DNA of 64,000 nt from Drosophila pseudoobscura. Lineage: Eukaryota; Arthropoda; Insecta; Diptera; Drosophilidae. How positions within the stretch are numbered: position 1 is the stretch's first letter; every line of letters starts with the position of its first letter. The position numbers and the translations under genes are program-made. The DNA lies in the NCBI RefSeq assembly GCF_009870125.1, contig NC_046680.1, positions 15,147,501-15,211,500 of the forward strand, written 5' to 3'. Below the pieces are notes generated by a model. The model was not told where the DNA came from and did no database searches. It saw only the letters and a program-made list of their open reading frames with translations. Positions 35,207 to 50,046 of the stretch are shown here, in pieces.

Positions 35207-38200
35207 ATCCATGGGTTACAACAATCGTCGGGAGGCTCGTTTGGCCCGGGCCTCCGGCGCTCCACTCTCGACCACTGGCAGCCCCGACCCTCGACTCCGA
35301 GCCCGTAATGAAATGTTGTCCGTTGAAGTGGATTACCACTGCCACTACCCCAGTGCGCCTGGTCTGCTAACGCCAGCGAAACGCAATCAAAACTTTCGCT
35401 ACCATTGCAGAGCCCGACCCAAGCCAAAGCCAAAGCCAAACCGATTCGAACTGAACCAAAAAAAAGCAATTATTTCGATAAAAATGACCGTTTACTGTCG
35501 TTTTGTGGATATTGAGAGCCAATTTATGTGCCCCACTCTGGTGGGAGGGCCGAGGAGGCCACGGCCGAAGATGCCCGAAGGTGGGGCAGTGGGCCCAGTC
35601 GAAGGCAAACATGATGCATAATACGTACGACTCGGATTCGGATTGCTCAACTAATTCTGTTCCCCTGCGACTTTAACTGGGTCAAGGAAGTGAACAAGTT
35701 CTGATGAGGGACTCTCGAGGGGTTAGACCTTACAATGCTACAATGTATATGGTGGATATGCACTTAACGCGTATCTAAAGTCCGTATATTGCGGCCAAAA
35801 TGATATTTTGGGTACTGCAACTATAGATTTAGTTAGATCTCATGCTAAGAAATCGAATTTATATAAAGTGGATCAGCCATTAACTGGTCTACCTAATAAT
35901 TAAAGTTTAATGTGATCACAGAATTACAAAAGTAAAGGTTAATAGAGTCCCAGAAGGAGTTGTGGGTATTTTAGCAGATCAATCGAGATAAAGAGTGTTA
36001 TTCTTCAGCTCTATAAAAGTAACAAGCGGAAATTCCCATCAAGTATCCGTCAAATACAGCGGGAACAATGGACAAATATGGAAGCAAGCAGCTGTGGATC
36101 ATAGTTGAATCGGAGATCCCCAGCCAACTTTATTGATAGTTATCGCATACTCAATGGGGCGTTTGGATCGGTGTTAAAGCCCAAATCGATACTCCTCAAA
36201 GTTAACGACGACCAATACTAGTTCATAACTGTGGCCATAAATATTTATTTGATTTTTGTGTCAATCTAAACCCTACCCAAAACGAGAGAGTCCCCCCATA
36301 AGTAACGCAGACTCGTGTTCGAAACTTCGATTCAACCGATTATTGGTGGATTTCGTTCGATGATTTATGCGTTTCGATTTTTATGGTGCACTTAAGTGTC
36401 GGCCACTTAACCATTTTTGGCGGCCACCTGGCTGCCAGCTCTACTGAGTGGAGGGATAGGGTTGGGGATGGGGCTAGAGATAGGGATAGGGATCGTCGCG
36501 ACAAATAAGGTGAACATTTGAACCGACCCAGAGTATGTTTCCAACTTTGATATATTTTGCATATGGCAGAGACTCATTTGTTGGCCAACGAATTGCCATT
36601 AAGGCCGAACACACACACGTACTCGTACATGTATGTGTATATGTATATCGCCCCTGACCACGTATGCATACATTAACGATCTGGATGCCGATGACGATGT
36701 CGATACAATGTTTCTGGTTTCTGGGGCCCTAGGGGCCGCGGTCCGCGGTCCGAGGTCCGAGCCGGGACACGCTGATCCGAACTGGTCTCGAGGAGCAGTA
36801 TTCTGATCGTGTAAGGCTTATTGGGATCAAGATAAAAATTATGTATGATCAGAAATCAGTTTGACAACAAAATGCTTTATGTGCGCAATTCTTAACGCTG
36901 CAATTTAACAAAATGCCACATTAAGCCAGAGATCGGGGAGCGGGGTACAGGGACACACAGGGTAACCCACTTTTCTTCCGCCAACCGGGAACCGGGAACC
37001 GGCAACCTCGAGCCGGTAACGGCCCCGGCATGCTAATAAGGGCGGCACATACTTTCCACCCGGGCGAAAGTATACAAAGTTGAATGGCCCTGCCGCCCCC
37101 GCCCAAAACCCCTCCATCCGTCCGCCAAACCGCCGTCCCGCGACTCCTTCCACGCCCGCAATCGTCCATCATAAACGCTGGACCGATCGGGAGCCGCAGC
37201 ATCTCGACATCTCGTACGTGTCTTGGCATTTGCCAGTTGCCGTTGCCGTTGCCCGACTGCACTGAGAGAAAGTGGAAAGGGCTCGGACGGTGTTACAGTG
37301 TATAGTATAGGTACCACCAATGTACCCTCGAATCTTGTTTGAATCTTTCCATAGCATTGGAACAATTTTCTATATAATATTCTACTAAAGCGTACAGAGA
37401 ACCCCCTTTAAAATTCAGAATAACCCTTCATTTGATTATAGTGATTGGTAACTGAAATAGTACTTTCCTGGGTTCTTGTTTTTTCTCTCAGTGCCTTAGC
37501 CTGACTATCGACCCCTGGGATGGCCATATCTGCAGTGTCGATCAATGCAAATTTTTTGAGCCGATCAAACTGGCCGAGAGCAGAAGCAGCGGCAACCTAC
37601 GCATCAGAGGCTCAAGAATTATTATTAAATTCGATATAAATAATATCGCAACCGCTCCGCCGCCTGCCGGCCGCCCCCCTCTCTGGACGGCTGCTGATTA
37701 ATAAAAGACGGTTGCCGTTCAAGGTAGCAGACGTAGGAGCCAAGTTCCGAGATGGCCTGCGGTGCTTAAACATTCTGAGGCATCTGTCAAACTGAGCGAA
37801 GGTGAAGTTTTCGCGAAGGCGCAGCTTGATGCCAGTCCCGGGCCCGTTCCCGATCCCGATGCCGATCCCGATCCAGGAGACTCTCGCACAAGCGTTGCAA
37901 CCGATGTTTCGATTTCGAGGGAACTCTTTTCATACATATGTACGTGCGTGTATGTGACAGTCTCATAATAACGCTTCAATTAAGCCCAAGCGATTCTCTG
38001 ACACGATTTTCCTTTGTGCCCGCCAAAGTTCAGTCCCAGTCCCGTCCTACAGGACTGCTGAGGGCCTCGGCCTCTGCGACCACTGCCAGATGCATATCAA
38101 TAAGATCTGACGTCAATTTTGATAAGCGAACGCATATTATTATTGTTATTATTAGCTATCTATACGAATACGTCTCCTCTCTCCCTCTCGGAGCGACCCT

Positions 38201-38415
38201 GCAAGTGGGTAGTGGGGCGGGGGATAGGCTCTGGCATGGAGGAGGCGAGGCGCTCAAGGAGGAGGCTAACTTATAATAAGCAGCGCTGGCCAGTGCCGAG
38301 GAGAGAAGAAATCCCTTGGAGCAATTTGTCGGGTAGCTGACCGTCCAGCGACGGATATCAGGGCACAATCGACATATGCCAGCGAAAGATGAAATTCCTG
38401 GGCCATCCACAATAG

Positions 38416-38452
38416 CACACACACACACACGCACACACGCACACATGCACAC
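38416..38452. repeat. (CA)n microsatellite
   Basis: CA run interrupted by G. Confidence 0.9.
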
Positions 38453-38551
38453 GGCGGAGGAAATAAAATAAGAATTATGCTAAAATTATGCAAGGCCCAA
38501 CAATTTACAAAGTGATCGACCCCCGTTTCCACAGAGCCCCCACTGGATCTG

Positions 38552-38563
38552 CCCCCCCCCCCC
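38552..38563. repeat. Poly-C tract
   Basis: Twelve C. Its length may be affected by sequencing error. A second C12 tract lies at 39144-39155. Confidence 0.8.
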
Positions 38564-38926
38564 TCTTTACGCGGGGAATAGACTGCCAGCGGCGCAGGCG
38601 GACCAGGGATGCGGGCACCGAGGAGTGATTACCTCTTCGGGAAGTGTGGACGGTAATGTAATTGCACGAAAGTATATGTATATTGTATTAAGTATGTTGC
38701 AAGGTTGCAAGGTTGCAGGCTGGAATCTAACGGATTTCATCCAAGCATAAAATTCCCCCAAAAAAACTCAAATTAAAAATAACCAAAAAAGTTCGATATG
38801 AGGGATATTTAATATGTAATTTATGTTAATATTATAATATTTTTCAGCATTTTTTCCAGCTTCAATCACGCACCATGAAGACCATTAGCTTTTTCCTGTG
38901 CCCAGCCCTCGAAGCGCCCCTTCTCC

Positions 38927-38951
38927 CTCTCTCTCTCTCTCTCTCTCTCTT
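38927..38951. repeat. (CT)n microsatellite
   Basis: About twelve CT units; a GAGA-factor-type sequence on the minus strand. Confidence 0.9.
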
Positions 38952-39658
38952 CGTTCCCTTTGGACCACGAGAGGGCGTACGATCGATTTGTGGCATACTC
39001 GTAGATAAAAAGTTGATGTTTTGACCGATATTTATGATTCCTTCACATGAAGATGGTCTCCGATGGGGCTGGAATGTCCTGTAGTTTGTGGCCGGGGCAG
39101 GGGCAGGGGCAGAGGCAGGGGCAGTGGCCCCTCTGCTTCTGATCCCCCCCCCCCCTCGCACTTCCGAGCTGTGGCGCTGATCCGTTGATCCGCTGATCCG
39201 GTGCACTCTTCGAATACATTTGTAGCAATCACGTGTTATCGCCGCATTTGGACATTTTAAAAGGTCATAACTTAAAACCTTATCGCCGCCAGCAGGCAGA
39301 CAGACAGAGAGCAAACATACCGAGGGACAGAGACAGAGACAGCGACAGACACACACGGCGACACAGCGACTTGCGACATGCGACATGCAACGCACCCGGA
39401 CACCCGTTCACCCCAGAGCAGTGCAGAGCAGAGCAGAGCCAAAAGTAGCCGAAATTGAGCTGAAGGATAACACGAAATGCCAGCGGAGACAGCCGCACGC
39501 AACTGCCTGATCCCGGTGCGGAGATGAGCGAATGAGAGTGAATGCCAGGCAGCCTCTGGGCTGCCTCTGGCTCGGAAGAGGGCCAGGCCAAGTGGAGATG
39601 CCACCATTACATTCCATTGAGCGCACTCCGATAATGAGCTACCACCACAGAGAGTCGC

Positions 39659-39686
39659 TCACACACACACACACACACACACACAC
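39659..39686. repeat. (AC)n microsatellite
   Basis: About fourteen perfect AC units. Confidence 0.95.
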
Positions 39687-42600
39687 CACCACCATCGCAG
39701 GACACTCACTCTTTCTGAAGAGGTTGGAGAGGTTGGTGCGCTAAAAGCGAACCGATAAGCTGACAGCTCCGGAGTAAGTAGGCGACCGACCTTAGGCACT
39801 ACCCAGAGCCAGAGCCAGAGCCAGACTCAGACTCAGACCGGGCCTCCGCAGACCTCCACCCCCTGCCACAGCTAGCCGCCACTTCCTTTGGCGACGTCGG
39901 CATTTTATGATAGCTGCGGGGGGCAGCCGGCAACTGAATGGCCAATGAATCTCCGACTCCGAAATCGCGACCGCAGATGACTCAGCAGAGGGGGCGCTTG
40001 GGCCGCGGGATTTGCATTTGAGAGATATCCCCGAAAATGGACCGAAAGCACCATCCCGCAGGATTGTGGCCTACAAACGAATTTGTTATTTAATGAGAAA
40101 TTGATTTGGATTTCGTGAATATAGGAAAATATTAAGAACGTGGAATATGTCATCCCTAATTCTTAGTTTAAAATCTATAAAATTCTCCATTTAATTAGGC
40201 ATATATGCAGATGGTTCTCAAGAAGAAACGCCTAAGATCTATTCAGGCCACATTCTATCCACTCCTATTCCCGCCAACATCTGCTCTTGTCGATGTGCGA
40301 GTCCTTATCCTCAACCGAAGCGGCACAGGTCCTTTCTCTTCGATTGATGAACCGTGTAAATGGGATTCTCCATTTCAAAGCGTTCTCCAGGCAGAGCGAT
40401 ATCAGAGTAATTACGAACCCAGAAACAGAAAGAGACAGAACAGAGACTGAGGAGCGTGGGGGGGAGAAAGAATTTCCATTGTTACAAACATTTTATGGAG
40501 AAATGAGATACCCAAAGGAACGACGATCCGATTATCATCTAGTTTTCCCCGATCCGCTTCGCCAGCGCCGTACTTTGTGTGTTGACATTATTCTTTCGGT
40601 CCCGTCCCTTCCCTTCCCTTCCCCGCCCGTTGTACCATTTCTGTGACATTTTCCTCGAAAACTCAATACAAACACAAATACGGAGTCCCAAGATGATGCC
40701 TAAACACTCCCATTCAATGACAAACCCTAAATTTACGACAATACGTATACCCCCCGAACAGGTAGAAGTGAATGAAGAGTGCACGGAGGAGGGGGCAGGG
40801 GCCTGGGGCAGGGGCAGATGCCTATCGGAGTGCAGTCGAAGTCGGCACAGATGACTCATCAAATTAGCGTCCAGGGCGCGGGCGATAAGCGGCCGAGCGA
40901 AGGATTAGAGGCTATCCGGAGTGAAAGAGTGTGGATGGGCCTAGGATAAAGGGAGAGTTCGATTGTTGCAGGGAAATGTGCTCATATCATTTTACAAACA
41001 GAGAAACCACTTGAGACTCGAGGCTGACTCGGCCATAAAGTCTCCGATCTCAGGGGTCTGTTCTGTTTGCTGGGAAATCTATAGGGTTTCCCTTCAGGGA
41101 TCGGACCACCCTCGCGGCCGGCCAACATTGTCAAGCGATTATTAATTGCTGGGGATTTGTTGCTTAGTTAATTGGGTTCAGACGCTGACTGGGATCCCTC
41201 CCTCTCTCTCCCCAGCAGAGTTTGCTCTTCGAGTACTGGCACTGGCCCTGGTGCTGGGGCTGGTACTGGTACTGGCATGTTTACTGTTATGCATCGCAAT
41301 TATCCGTTCAATTTGCACAGGAAGCTTTTGTCGCTGAGCCGAGTGCCGAGCGCGGAGTTGGAGTCGGGGTCGGGCCGATAATCCGACAGCAAAATATGCG
41401 AACGTTAATTACGCTTTTGGCGAACCTCTTACGCACTGGAGACGCGAGAGGCTCCAAACCCAAGCCCAACCCCGAACCCGTTGGACCGCGGCATCTGCGG
41501 CGGTGGCAGTGGCAGTGGCTGTGGCAGACAACGATGCCTGACGGCAGATAATGCTGATCGCATGAATGATGGAATCGAACCTGCAGCCGCAAAGACAGCA
41601 GCGGCCAGAGATGCTGCCATACGTGTTCTGTGATCGATTAGAGGGAATCGGGAATCAAGAATCGAGAATGGAGACTGAAGAGTCCACCAGCATACAGGAA
41701 CCTTAAGCCAGAGACAGGGACTGAGACTGAGACTGAGCCACGGCCCCAGTGACTGCCTTGATTGAAAGCTTGCAAATTGTCTGAAGCGTCTCGCAGCCCC
41801 CAGGACGATCAGAATGGATGCACTTACATACGCTCCATTCCATGCCCCACTCACCCATTGCACTGCGTTGCATCCGATGCGTCGACGCTGTCATTGGCCT
41901 TGCACCGCCTCGCCTCGCCTCGCGACGCCACGCCTCGCATAGAGTGCGATCCACCACCCAAGTGGATAGGACGGCTACGATCGGACAGCTGCCGGACCAC
42001 AGCTGCCCCCACACTGGGCAGGCGTCCATTTGTCTTGACCCCGAAGTGCTGCATGTGGCGTTACTTTCGTTTCTGATTAATTTGAGCTAATTTGTTAAGT
42101 AATAACCGGCCCGAAAGGGCTCGCAGCCAAAAGGCCCCTTCCCCTTACCCCTCCCCCTCCCTTGTGTCCCTTGTGCTGTCGCTTCCCCCACTTGCACAGC
42201 GGCCCAAACGAAGTTGTAAAAATAATATAAAAACAGTTTGATACAAATTCCCGTGCTCTTCATTGGGTCCCCGGCGATTTATTAACACTTAACCGCAGTC
42301 CGCTCCATGCACTTTGCGTAGGAGCAGGCTCCAAAGTAGGGCGCCAAATTGTGCACGTCCCGTGCTGCTGGCCAACCTGCTCTCTCCTGTGCAGTGCAGC
42401 GGGTTTAGTATTTCGATTATTGACTGCCAGGGCCAGCGGGTGGTGGATCATGATCATGTTGGTCGCCCCTACTGGCCGAGAACCTCTTCCTAATTGACAA
42501 CGCAGCCCAAGCAGGTCAATTCGAACAGAGATGTGAGAGCCAATTGATGAGCCCCAAAGAAACTGGAGACACAAGAGATTTTTCTCCAACTGATTTCTCC

Positions 42601-43474
42601 ATCACTGTGGGGTTCAGCCCGTGAAACGTATATGCATTCCGTATATTTATTGTAGAAGAGGCCAGAAAGAATTGCCAGTGAAGGGCAGGGAAGGGAATCT
42701 GTTACAGGGAAGCAATTCGTTTCAGGCCACATTGTGACTTCTTGCGACCAACCAGGACCGTGTCTAATACCTCGTGCCATATTAGTGCCAATTAATGTAT
42801 GAATACCACAAGATAAATGAAACATAGTCTTTATAGAAGCCGAGCGGTGTACGTTCCATGTCCAATGCCTGATTCCTAACTCACATGTCATGCGTTCATG
42901 TTCAATTTCCTGCCTGGTGGCTGGTGGCTGGTGACTGGTAGCTGCACTTTTTCGGCTGCGGTTGGGGCTGCTGAAGATTGGCGATAAACTGCGAAACATG
43001 CTTACAAGAGGTTCGTTGGGTCTGCGTCTGAGAGACCGAAAGACAGAAAGACAGACCGAGTCCGAGTTCGAATCGGAGATGGAGCTGCAGATGTTGTACC
43101 CAAGACGAGTAGCTCTGACGAACGGACGGACGGACGGACAGGCGGATTTGGCTGCGGCAGCCGTTTTACACTCATAAAATTAAATCAACAACAATTTTAT
43201 AATTTGGCGCATTAAATCAACTGTGGGCTGGGGCTGGGGCTGGGCCCAATAGCCATCTCCATTCCATCTAGGCTCTGGGCTGCCCCTCAGCCCCAGAGAT
43301 CCATAGCCAGAGCCAGAGCCGGAAAACATCCAAAATCACGTAGCGCATAATCGGGCGCGTGCAATCTTAATGGATACATTAGTGGGAGCCGAGCCGAGCT
43401 GCCCCTGTCCCTATCCCTGTCCCTGCCTCTTCTCGGTTTCTGTTTCTTCTCCTAACCACAATTGCCGGTGTTTG

Positions 43475-43494
43475 CGTGTGTGTGTGTGTGTGTG
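43475..43494. repeat. (GT)n microsatellite
   Basis: About ten units. Confidence 0.9.
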
Positions 43495-46400
43495 CCCTCG
43501 TTATGTCATAATCGCATCTTAACTTAACGGCCTTCGTAATATAATAATCATTTATTAATTTGTCGGGCAACAGGTGCCCGGCCGATCCAGTACGTGCCCC
43601 AAATCTGTGGCAGGGAATCTCCATCTGGTTATTCTTATAAATTATATGTACAGCGGAGACCTGAACAATTCCTCGATTTCTCAAATCGAGGGCATAATTA
43701 TGCACCATTTAGCCTGGAAGTGCCAGGACTGATACCCTGAATCGTTCTGTGAATGGATGGAGATGGAGGGAGTCCACTCTCGGCTCTCGACAGCCAACAC
43801 GATGTTGATTTATTTAAATTAGAGCGACTTTCAGTTCCTAGAGATGACTGCCCCGGCTGAGGGGCCTTTAGTGGCTTCATAAAATGATCCCTGTGCAATC
43901 CTCTCCCAAAGTGCATTCCGCAGAGAACTGCTCTCCATTGGCTTTGGCTTCTGCCTCCCAGTCGCGCCCAGCAATTAACACCCGCGAATCGGAACGACTG
44001 CCAGCACGCCCTCACCTTTAGTTTCGCGAATGGATAACATCCAATTTGGCAGAGCATTTTATTGCCAAGCTCCCCTCTCCACTCAGCACAGGGCTAAGGT
44101 TTTGGTTTCGTTTGTTGGTTTGTTCCTTTGCCGTTCCCGGCTGACCGTTTTTGCCGATCTCGGCCGGTTATTGGGGGGCATTTAACGCCTCGGCTGCTCA
44201 CACGAAAGTTGCCATTTCATTTCAGCCAAATGAGGTGTTTCAAATGACTCGTTTGCCCGGCCAGAGTCTTCAATTAGCCGCACGCAAAGTGCGCGTTCCG
44301 CGTCAGGTGTCAGAGCAGAAATTAGAGGCCCGGCCGGGCAAACACGTGAATGCCATCAATGAAAATTCGGTAGATGATTATCCGATGCAATCAATGCCCC
44401 AGATATTCGGATCTGAGATATCCGAAGATCTGTTTGCGACTTGGTTTGTTATCGAGAATATGCTTGACCTTCGCTTCGCGACAGCTGAGAATCGAATGTC
44501 CTTCGAAGGAGGACTTATGGCCATTGCATATCGATTGAGGTGGCCGCATGGCAGGCTTGCTTTGTCGCATTGTGGCAGATACAGTAGCCAGTGCTACGTT
44601 ATCTAATTTCTGGTATCATCTTCGATGAGCACTGGTCAGCGTTCAGGCGGCAGTCCCCGCCTTCACTGCGATCGTCATCCGCGGCTTTGGAGCTTAATTA
44701 ATTACCTCAACTTATTTGACAGCCTTGAGCTGGGGCAACTATAAATAATAAAAGATTTTTAATAAATCATCTGCGAGCTGCAAGCGAGGACATGGACATG
44801 GTCTTCGACAGGGACAATCGAGTGCACTCTGCCGTCGCATCGCGCGCTCCCCTCTCTCCACCACTCGTCAGACCCTCTCCGATCCGATTCGATCCTCGTG
44901 TGCTTCCACTGCTTTGCATGCGTTTGATAAGCGGACATGGGCAAAAGGAAAATAGCTTAATACGCGCCACCAGCTGGCTCCATAGGCTCCATGGAAGAAG
45001 CATCCAATGGGATGCGATGGAATGGGGCGGTGTGGTGTGGAGAGGAGGTAGGGTAGGAAGCAGACTCTTGCTGCTGGTTTGGTATTTATAGTCGAAAAAA
45101 TGGCCCAAAGGCCGAAATACTCGTACGCAAAAATGAATATCCAAGGACCCCTCCCAATACCCGTCGAAGCCCCATCGCCATCGCCATCTCCATCGAGGCA
45201 CGCACGATTCACGGACCGAGGCCCTAGCCGGAGCGGAGCTCGTAATTACGAACCTGAATCGCGGCGATATTGGAAAATTCGCTTAACAAGCCAATAGACT
45301 GAGTTATGACGGAGCTGCTGCCCGTCTTCGTAGGCCATATCTCTGGCTGTGGCTGTGGCTGTGGCCGTGGCCAGGCCTCGATGTCGTCTGCTCTGCGTAC
45401 CAGATGGGTCGGCAGCCAGGCAGCCAGGCAGCCGGGCAGCTGTGGCAACATCCAACAGCAGCAATTTGTTCCTGTTGTCGACTTTGCATGTCGCTGCCTG
45501 GTTGGCTGTCTGTCAGTTTGCTTGTTTTGCATGCCAGACCAAACATGCCCCGTCCCAGTCACATACCCCGTTCCCATTGGCATTGCCATTCCCATTCCCA
45601 CTCCCCCCGGATACGGGCGGGAGCCTGGGCAGGCGACGAGCGGCGGCTCTTTGGCATCTTCTGATTAGAGCCGAGCCACATGTTCGGTTCCATGTAAACT
45701 TGCTGACAAAAACAATGTCCAGAGCGGAGGGCAGACGCCGCCCGCCCTCGTCCCACTTCCGCTTGGCAGAGTCTGGGGCCTGGACCCAAGGCCTCTAGTA
45801 ATTGTGAATTTGCCTAATTGAGTTTAAATTACAGCTGGCTCTGTTCTAGGTGAAAGGTCAGCGATTGGAGGAGTCACTGTGCTAGTTCTGGGCTGGGATT
45901 ACTGCAGAGGAGGCTCCTGGGCCCCAACACTGGATGGGATACACGAGTATTCCACAAATACGATTAGTTCGTTGTCCTCTGGGGCTGTTCGGAAGATGGT
46001 GTGAGAGTTGGCACTTATCTGGGAATTGGGAAATCGCACCAATACCGTCTGGCCTTCATGCGACAAACTCGTGTGAGATGTCTTGGCAACACCTAACAAT
46101 TGCTCGTTGGACAATCAATCGGCGGAGGCACGCCCGTTCAGCCGTGTGGATGGACGGGGGAGGTGGGGTGCTCCAAGGCCTTGCCCAGGGCAAACATTTG
46201 CAAATGTCATAATTACATGATATTTGATTAAATTTTTGTCGAGCCACACAGAAAAGTGAATGTCATTTGCAAATCAAACAACATTATTTGATATTTTTAT
46301 TTATATTTTTGCGCCGGCTTGGCTTGGCGTGGCGTTTTTGGCGACACCAAAGCACATTCACATTCACATTCACCTGACGACGACAGAAATCGACACAAAT

Positions 46401-49281
46401 GAGTTGTGCTGCCGGCTGCCACCTGTTGCCCCCGCCTGCATATGCGTGTTGGTCTGTGTGCCTGTGCAACATGCGGCGCGTGATTAATGTGCCAAATTGC
46501 AAATTGCAGCACAGCGCCTAACTGTCAATCAAAAAGCTCCGAAATCCGCACTCGACCTCGACAGAAACGTGCGACAGATCAATGAATTTCCTTCGTTGCG
46601 GAGAACTGGTTTACGCGATCGCACAGATACAGTATCTTTTCGGCACACGAATGGAATTCAAATCGAAACAAGAGCAAAATTCAGAGTGTTTTTATTATGC
46701 TTCATCTGGAATATATTTCTTTTCTATGGGATCTTGGCTGGGACGCTGGGCGGAGGGGCAGCGACTGAAGCAGAGGCGGTGGCAAAGGCGAAGGCGTCAC
46801 ATCTCGCGGCATTAGCGTCGCCTCTCGCTCTCGCACTTGGAGATGGCAAAGATTAAACGGCAACCGCCTGTTGGCATCCTGTGCTGTGGCAGCAACCGCA
46901 ACGGGGGCACACCTTCCCCACCTGGAGACCCACACAATGGGGATTTGCTTTCCTGGCAAAGCAATCAAATAAAATTAAATTTTTGGATTTCATTAACAAA
47001 AAGCGGCACAAAGATGGCGACAAAATGCGACCACATTTGGGATTATCTTTGCGGTTGTCTGGGACCTGGGATCTGCGACTGCGATTGAGGCTGGGATCAC
47101 AAGCGGACCCCAAGCCCAAAGCAGTCAAAGGGCTTGCTCCATCTTGTGGTCTACTGTTCAATGCTCGAGTGGGAGGGGGGCTTATCGGGCTGGTGCGGCG
47201 GACCTCGAGCTTAGACAGCTGACAGCTCCGCTGACAGTTGCATTTGAATCAGGGTTCCAGCAGCTACTGGAAATTACAATTTACAATTAATTGAACTACA
47301 TTATCAATCAGTATAAGCTGATCAGCTGATCAGCGGGGCGAGGGGCGATGCGCGAGGGGCTGGGACTCCTAGCTGAAGCCACAGACCGCGGCCAAACCCA
47401 AACTCCAACCCAAATAAAGCGCAGCTGTCACACCTTCATCAAGCACTGTGGGGGATCATGATGATCCGCTTTTCGCTGGCTGAATCTGACTCATCAGAGC
47501 CGACTCCTGGGGGACTGGGGTTGGGATTGTCACTCCGCCCGGCCCGGCTCGGTTCGGCTCGGCTTCATTAATTTGCTTCAATGATTCCGCATTGATCGAC
47601 TGCCGGATAAATAATACTTCAAGTGAGATTTCCAAGGAAATACGTTTCGTATAAATTCAGTTCTTGGCTCGCCTAGGCTTGAGACCGCCTCAAGGAAGTG
47701 CAGAAGGGGGGCAGGAGGGGACATGAGCATGGACACACCCGAACATGCTCCAAAAAAGTTCCTTAACCTGTAAAAAGCGTTCTGGGCAGTGATCGGCGAT
47801 CACTAGATCGCTTAATAAGCAGCCTAGCTGTCTGCTGACTGCTGCCTGCTGACTGCTGCCTGCTGCCTGCTCCGTCCTGTTCTGCAGCTCTCTCGGATCG
47901 GGCTCCTTTGTGGATGCCCCGACTCTGCCTTCGCACTGGCTCTGGAACAGGCTGTGGCATACAAATCTACACCGTTTTAAGCACAAATCGCCGCTGGGCA
48001 TGCGCCCGATATGCGTTCAACTCACTGAACTTGCCACGACTCTCTGATCCGGCTTGTGCTCTGCCTCCGCCCAAGCTTCTGCTGCGGCTGCTCCTTCTGC
48101 TGCCGCTGCGGCTGCTCCACCTACTTCAACTCCGACATCTCCGACTGTTACAGTTTCGCTCTGTACCTGCCCCTGCCCCTGCCTGTGCCTCTGCTTCTGC
48201 CCCGCGACTGGCAAACATATATATTATTTAAATTTGTAAACGATTGATCGTCCTCCGCCCTCAGTGTGTGCCTGAATCTGCCCCCCTGCCTCCCTGCCCC
48301 TCCTGGTGCCCCCTGTCGCGTCCGCTGGCTCTGCTTTCCTCCGTTCCGATCTGTGGCATCGTGATAGTTTGAGTTATTTAGAGCTGGCTGCTTTATTGCT
48401 CGGGAGGAACCCGGCTCGAACCCGGGCTCCCTCTCCAGGCTGAGGGCGTGTTCGGATCTGCTCTTTCCAGCGGTTGCCGCGCGGTTGCACTGTGCGTTCT
48501 TTGTGGCTTATAACAAAATGATTATGTTTTGCATATTGAGTGAAATTTGCATAAACGAGAAGGCCAAGAAAGCTGCAGCTTGCGAAAAGAGCCAACTTAT
48601 TTTGCTTTCTGAAAAGAAACGATTTGATTGAGTTGACTGCTCTAAAATTATGCATCTCATCGAACCAAGGCCGGCGGAGTGGGAGTCGTCGCATTGCATA
48701 AGTAAAACATTTCGAAAAAATGAAAGTGATCGCCTCTTTATAAGCTAGAAGAGGATTGGAGTACAGAGACTGTGGAGAGAAGTACCTAAAAGCCAATTTC
48801 ATCCTGGCGATCATGGCGATTCCAATGAAAAGCATTTCTGCAGCTCAAACACAGACCAACCAAGAATTTCCAACACCTTTAGAATACTCTCAATGGATCA
48901 AATACTTATCATGACTAGTGAATAGATCGAAGGGAGTCGGCAGAGGCACTATATCGATTGCTTAGCAGCAGAGTCTTTGGTAAGTTTGAGCTAGTCCCTG
49001 GCTTAAGTTATGCAAAGCATCTGGCAATCTTTTGACACTTCTCCCGTAACGATGGTTCGGTTTTTGGGTTTTCGTTGGGCGTACAATGAAAAGAAATAGC
49101 ATTTGTAATTTGTTGCATGTGTCAATTCCCAAAAGGGTCTCCTATGCCTGCTCTCCCCTTATTTACTACTCTTCGTATTTACCCACGCTCATTTATCGCT
49201 TAGAATAACAATCATTAACATAAGAACAGAGTCACTTCCTTGGAACGATAGCGTTTCGGGTGCTTACCCCAGAGCCAGAGT

Positions 49282-49308
49282 CAGACCCAGACCCAGACCC
49301 AGACCCAG
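49282..49308. repeat. CAGACC hexamer repeat
   Basis: About four units. Confidence 0.85.
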
Positions 49309-50008
49309 CCCCTGCCTGACAGTCCCTTTCATGTGCGTTCGTTTGAACGAACGGTTGAACGATGAGCGCTAAAGAAATTAAAATTGAAAATTCCTTTATT
49401 TCAATATTTTGACAGTGACTTGGCAGCGCCTCGTTAAGAAGAAACAAAATAAACTCGAGCCCGGACTCGCACTCGCCTCGAAGAATGGGGAGCCATGAAA
49501 CCATTAAACGAAACGCTGCTCGTTGTCTTTGTGGCCATCCCCAGTTCCAGATCCAGTGACTGCCACTGCCACTGCCACCGCCTCTGCCACTGACCCTGCC
49601 CTGCGCTGCCCCAAGTCTGGGTATCAGGGCTGTGCCAGAAAATGTGGCAAGTGCCTGCTACAGAGGTTGAGTGGCTGAACCTGAACTTGTTACACTTTCT
49701 TTCACCACTCCACCTCCACTCTCTAGAAACTTTCTTTGTCGTTCTGGTCTGCACCGTCTTACCATTCGCCTCTCTGCCGCCGGGCACTGGCAATGGCAAT
49801 GGAAATGGAAATGGGTACAAGGCCGGCGACAATTGCCATGCGCCAATGCAAATTGGCGATAAGTGCACTTGACTCTCATATAAATTAATATTAATTATGC
49901 CACTGATTAGCCAAGCTCACATTCCAGGCAGACAAATAAGCCCACAGACGATGTATGGCCCCAGCTACTGAATCCAGTTCCCAGTTCCAGTTCCATCAGC
50001 TGAGCGGA

Positions 50009-50046
50009 TCGGAACGGAACGGAGCGGAACGGAACGGAGCGGAGCG
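50009..50046. repeat. GGAAC/GGAGC pentamer repeat
   Basis: Alternating pentamers. Confidence 0.85.

Larger units (their letters stand above)
34001..44000. other. Intergenic desert, part 2
   Basis: No coding gene is supported. It includes most of the microsatellites, an ATG-started repeat-driven frame at 34953-35621, and clusters of CATTCCA words at about 33874-33885 and 35186-35202. Confidence 0.55.

Noticed and set aside
44151..44606. 151-codon open frame
   Set aside because: No ATG at the start (TTG) and no recognisable family. Sequence texture is like the surrounding intergenic DNA.
48405..48445. Possible tRNA: B-box-like GGTTCGAGCC on the minus strand
   Set aside because: No A box at the right distance, and the putative T arm pairs only with the loop one base out of place. 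No cloverleaf can be drawn.
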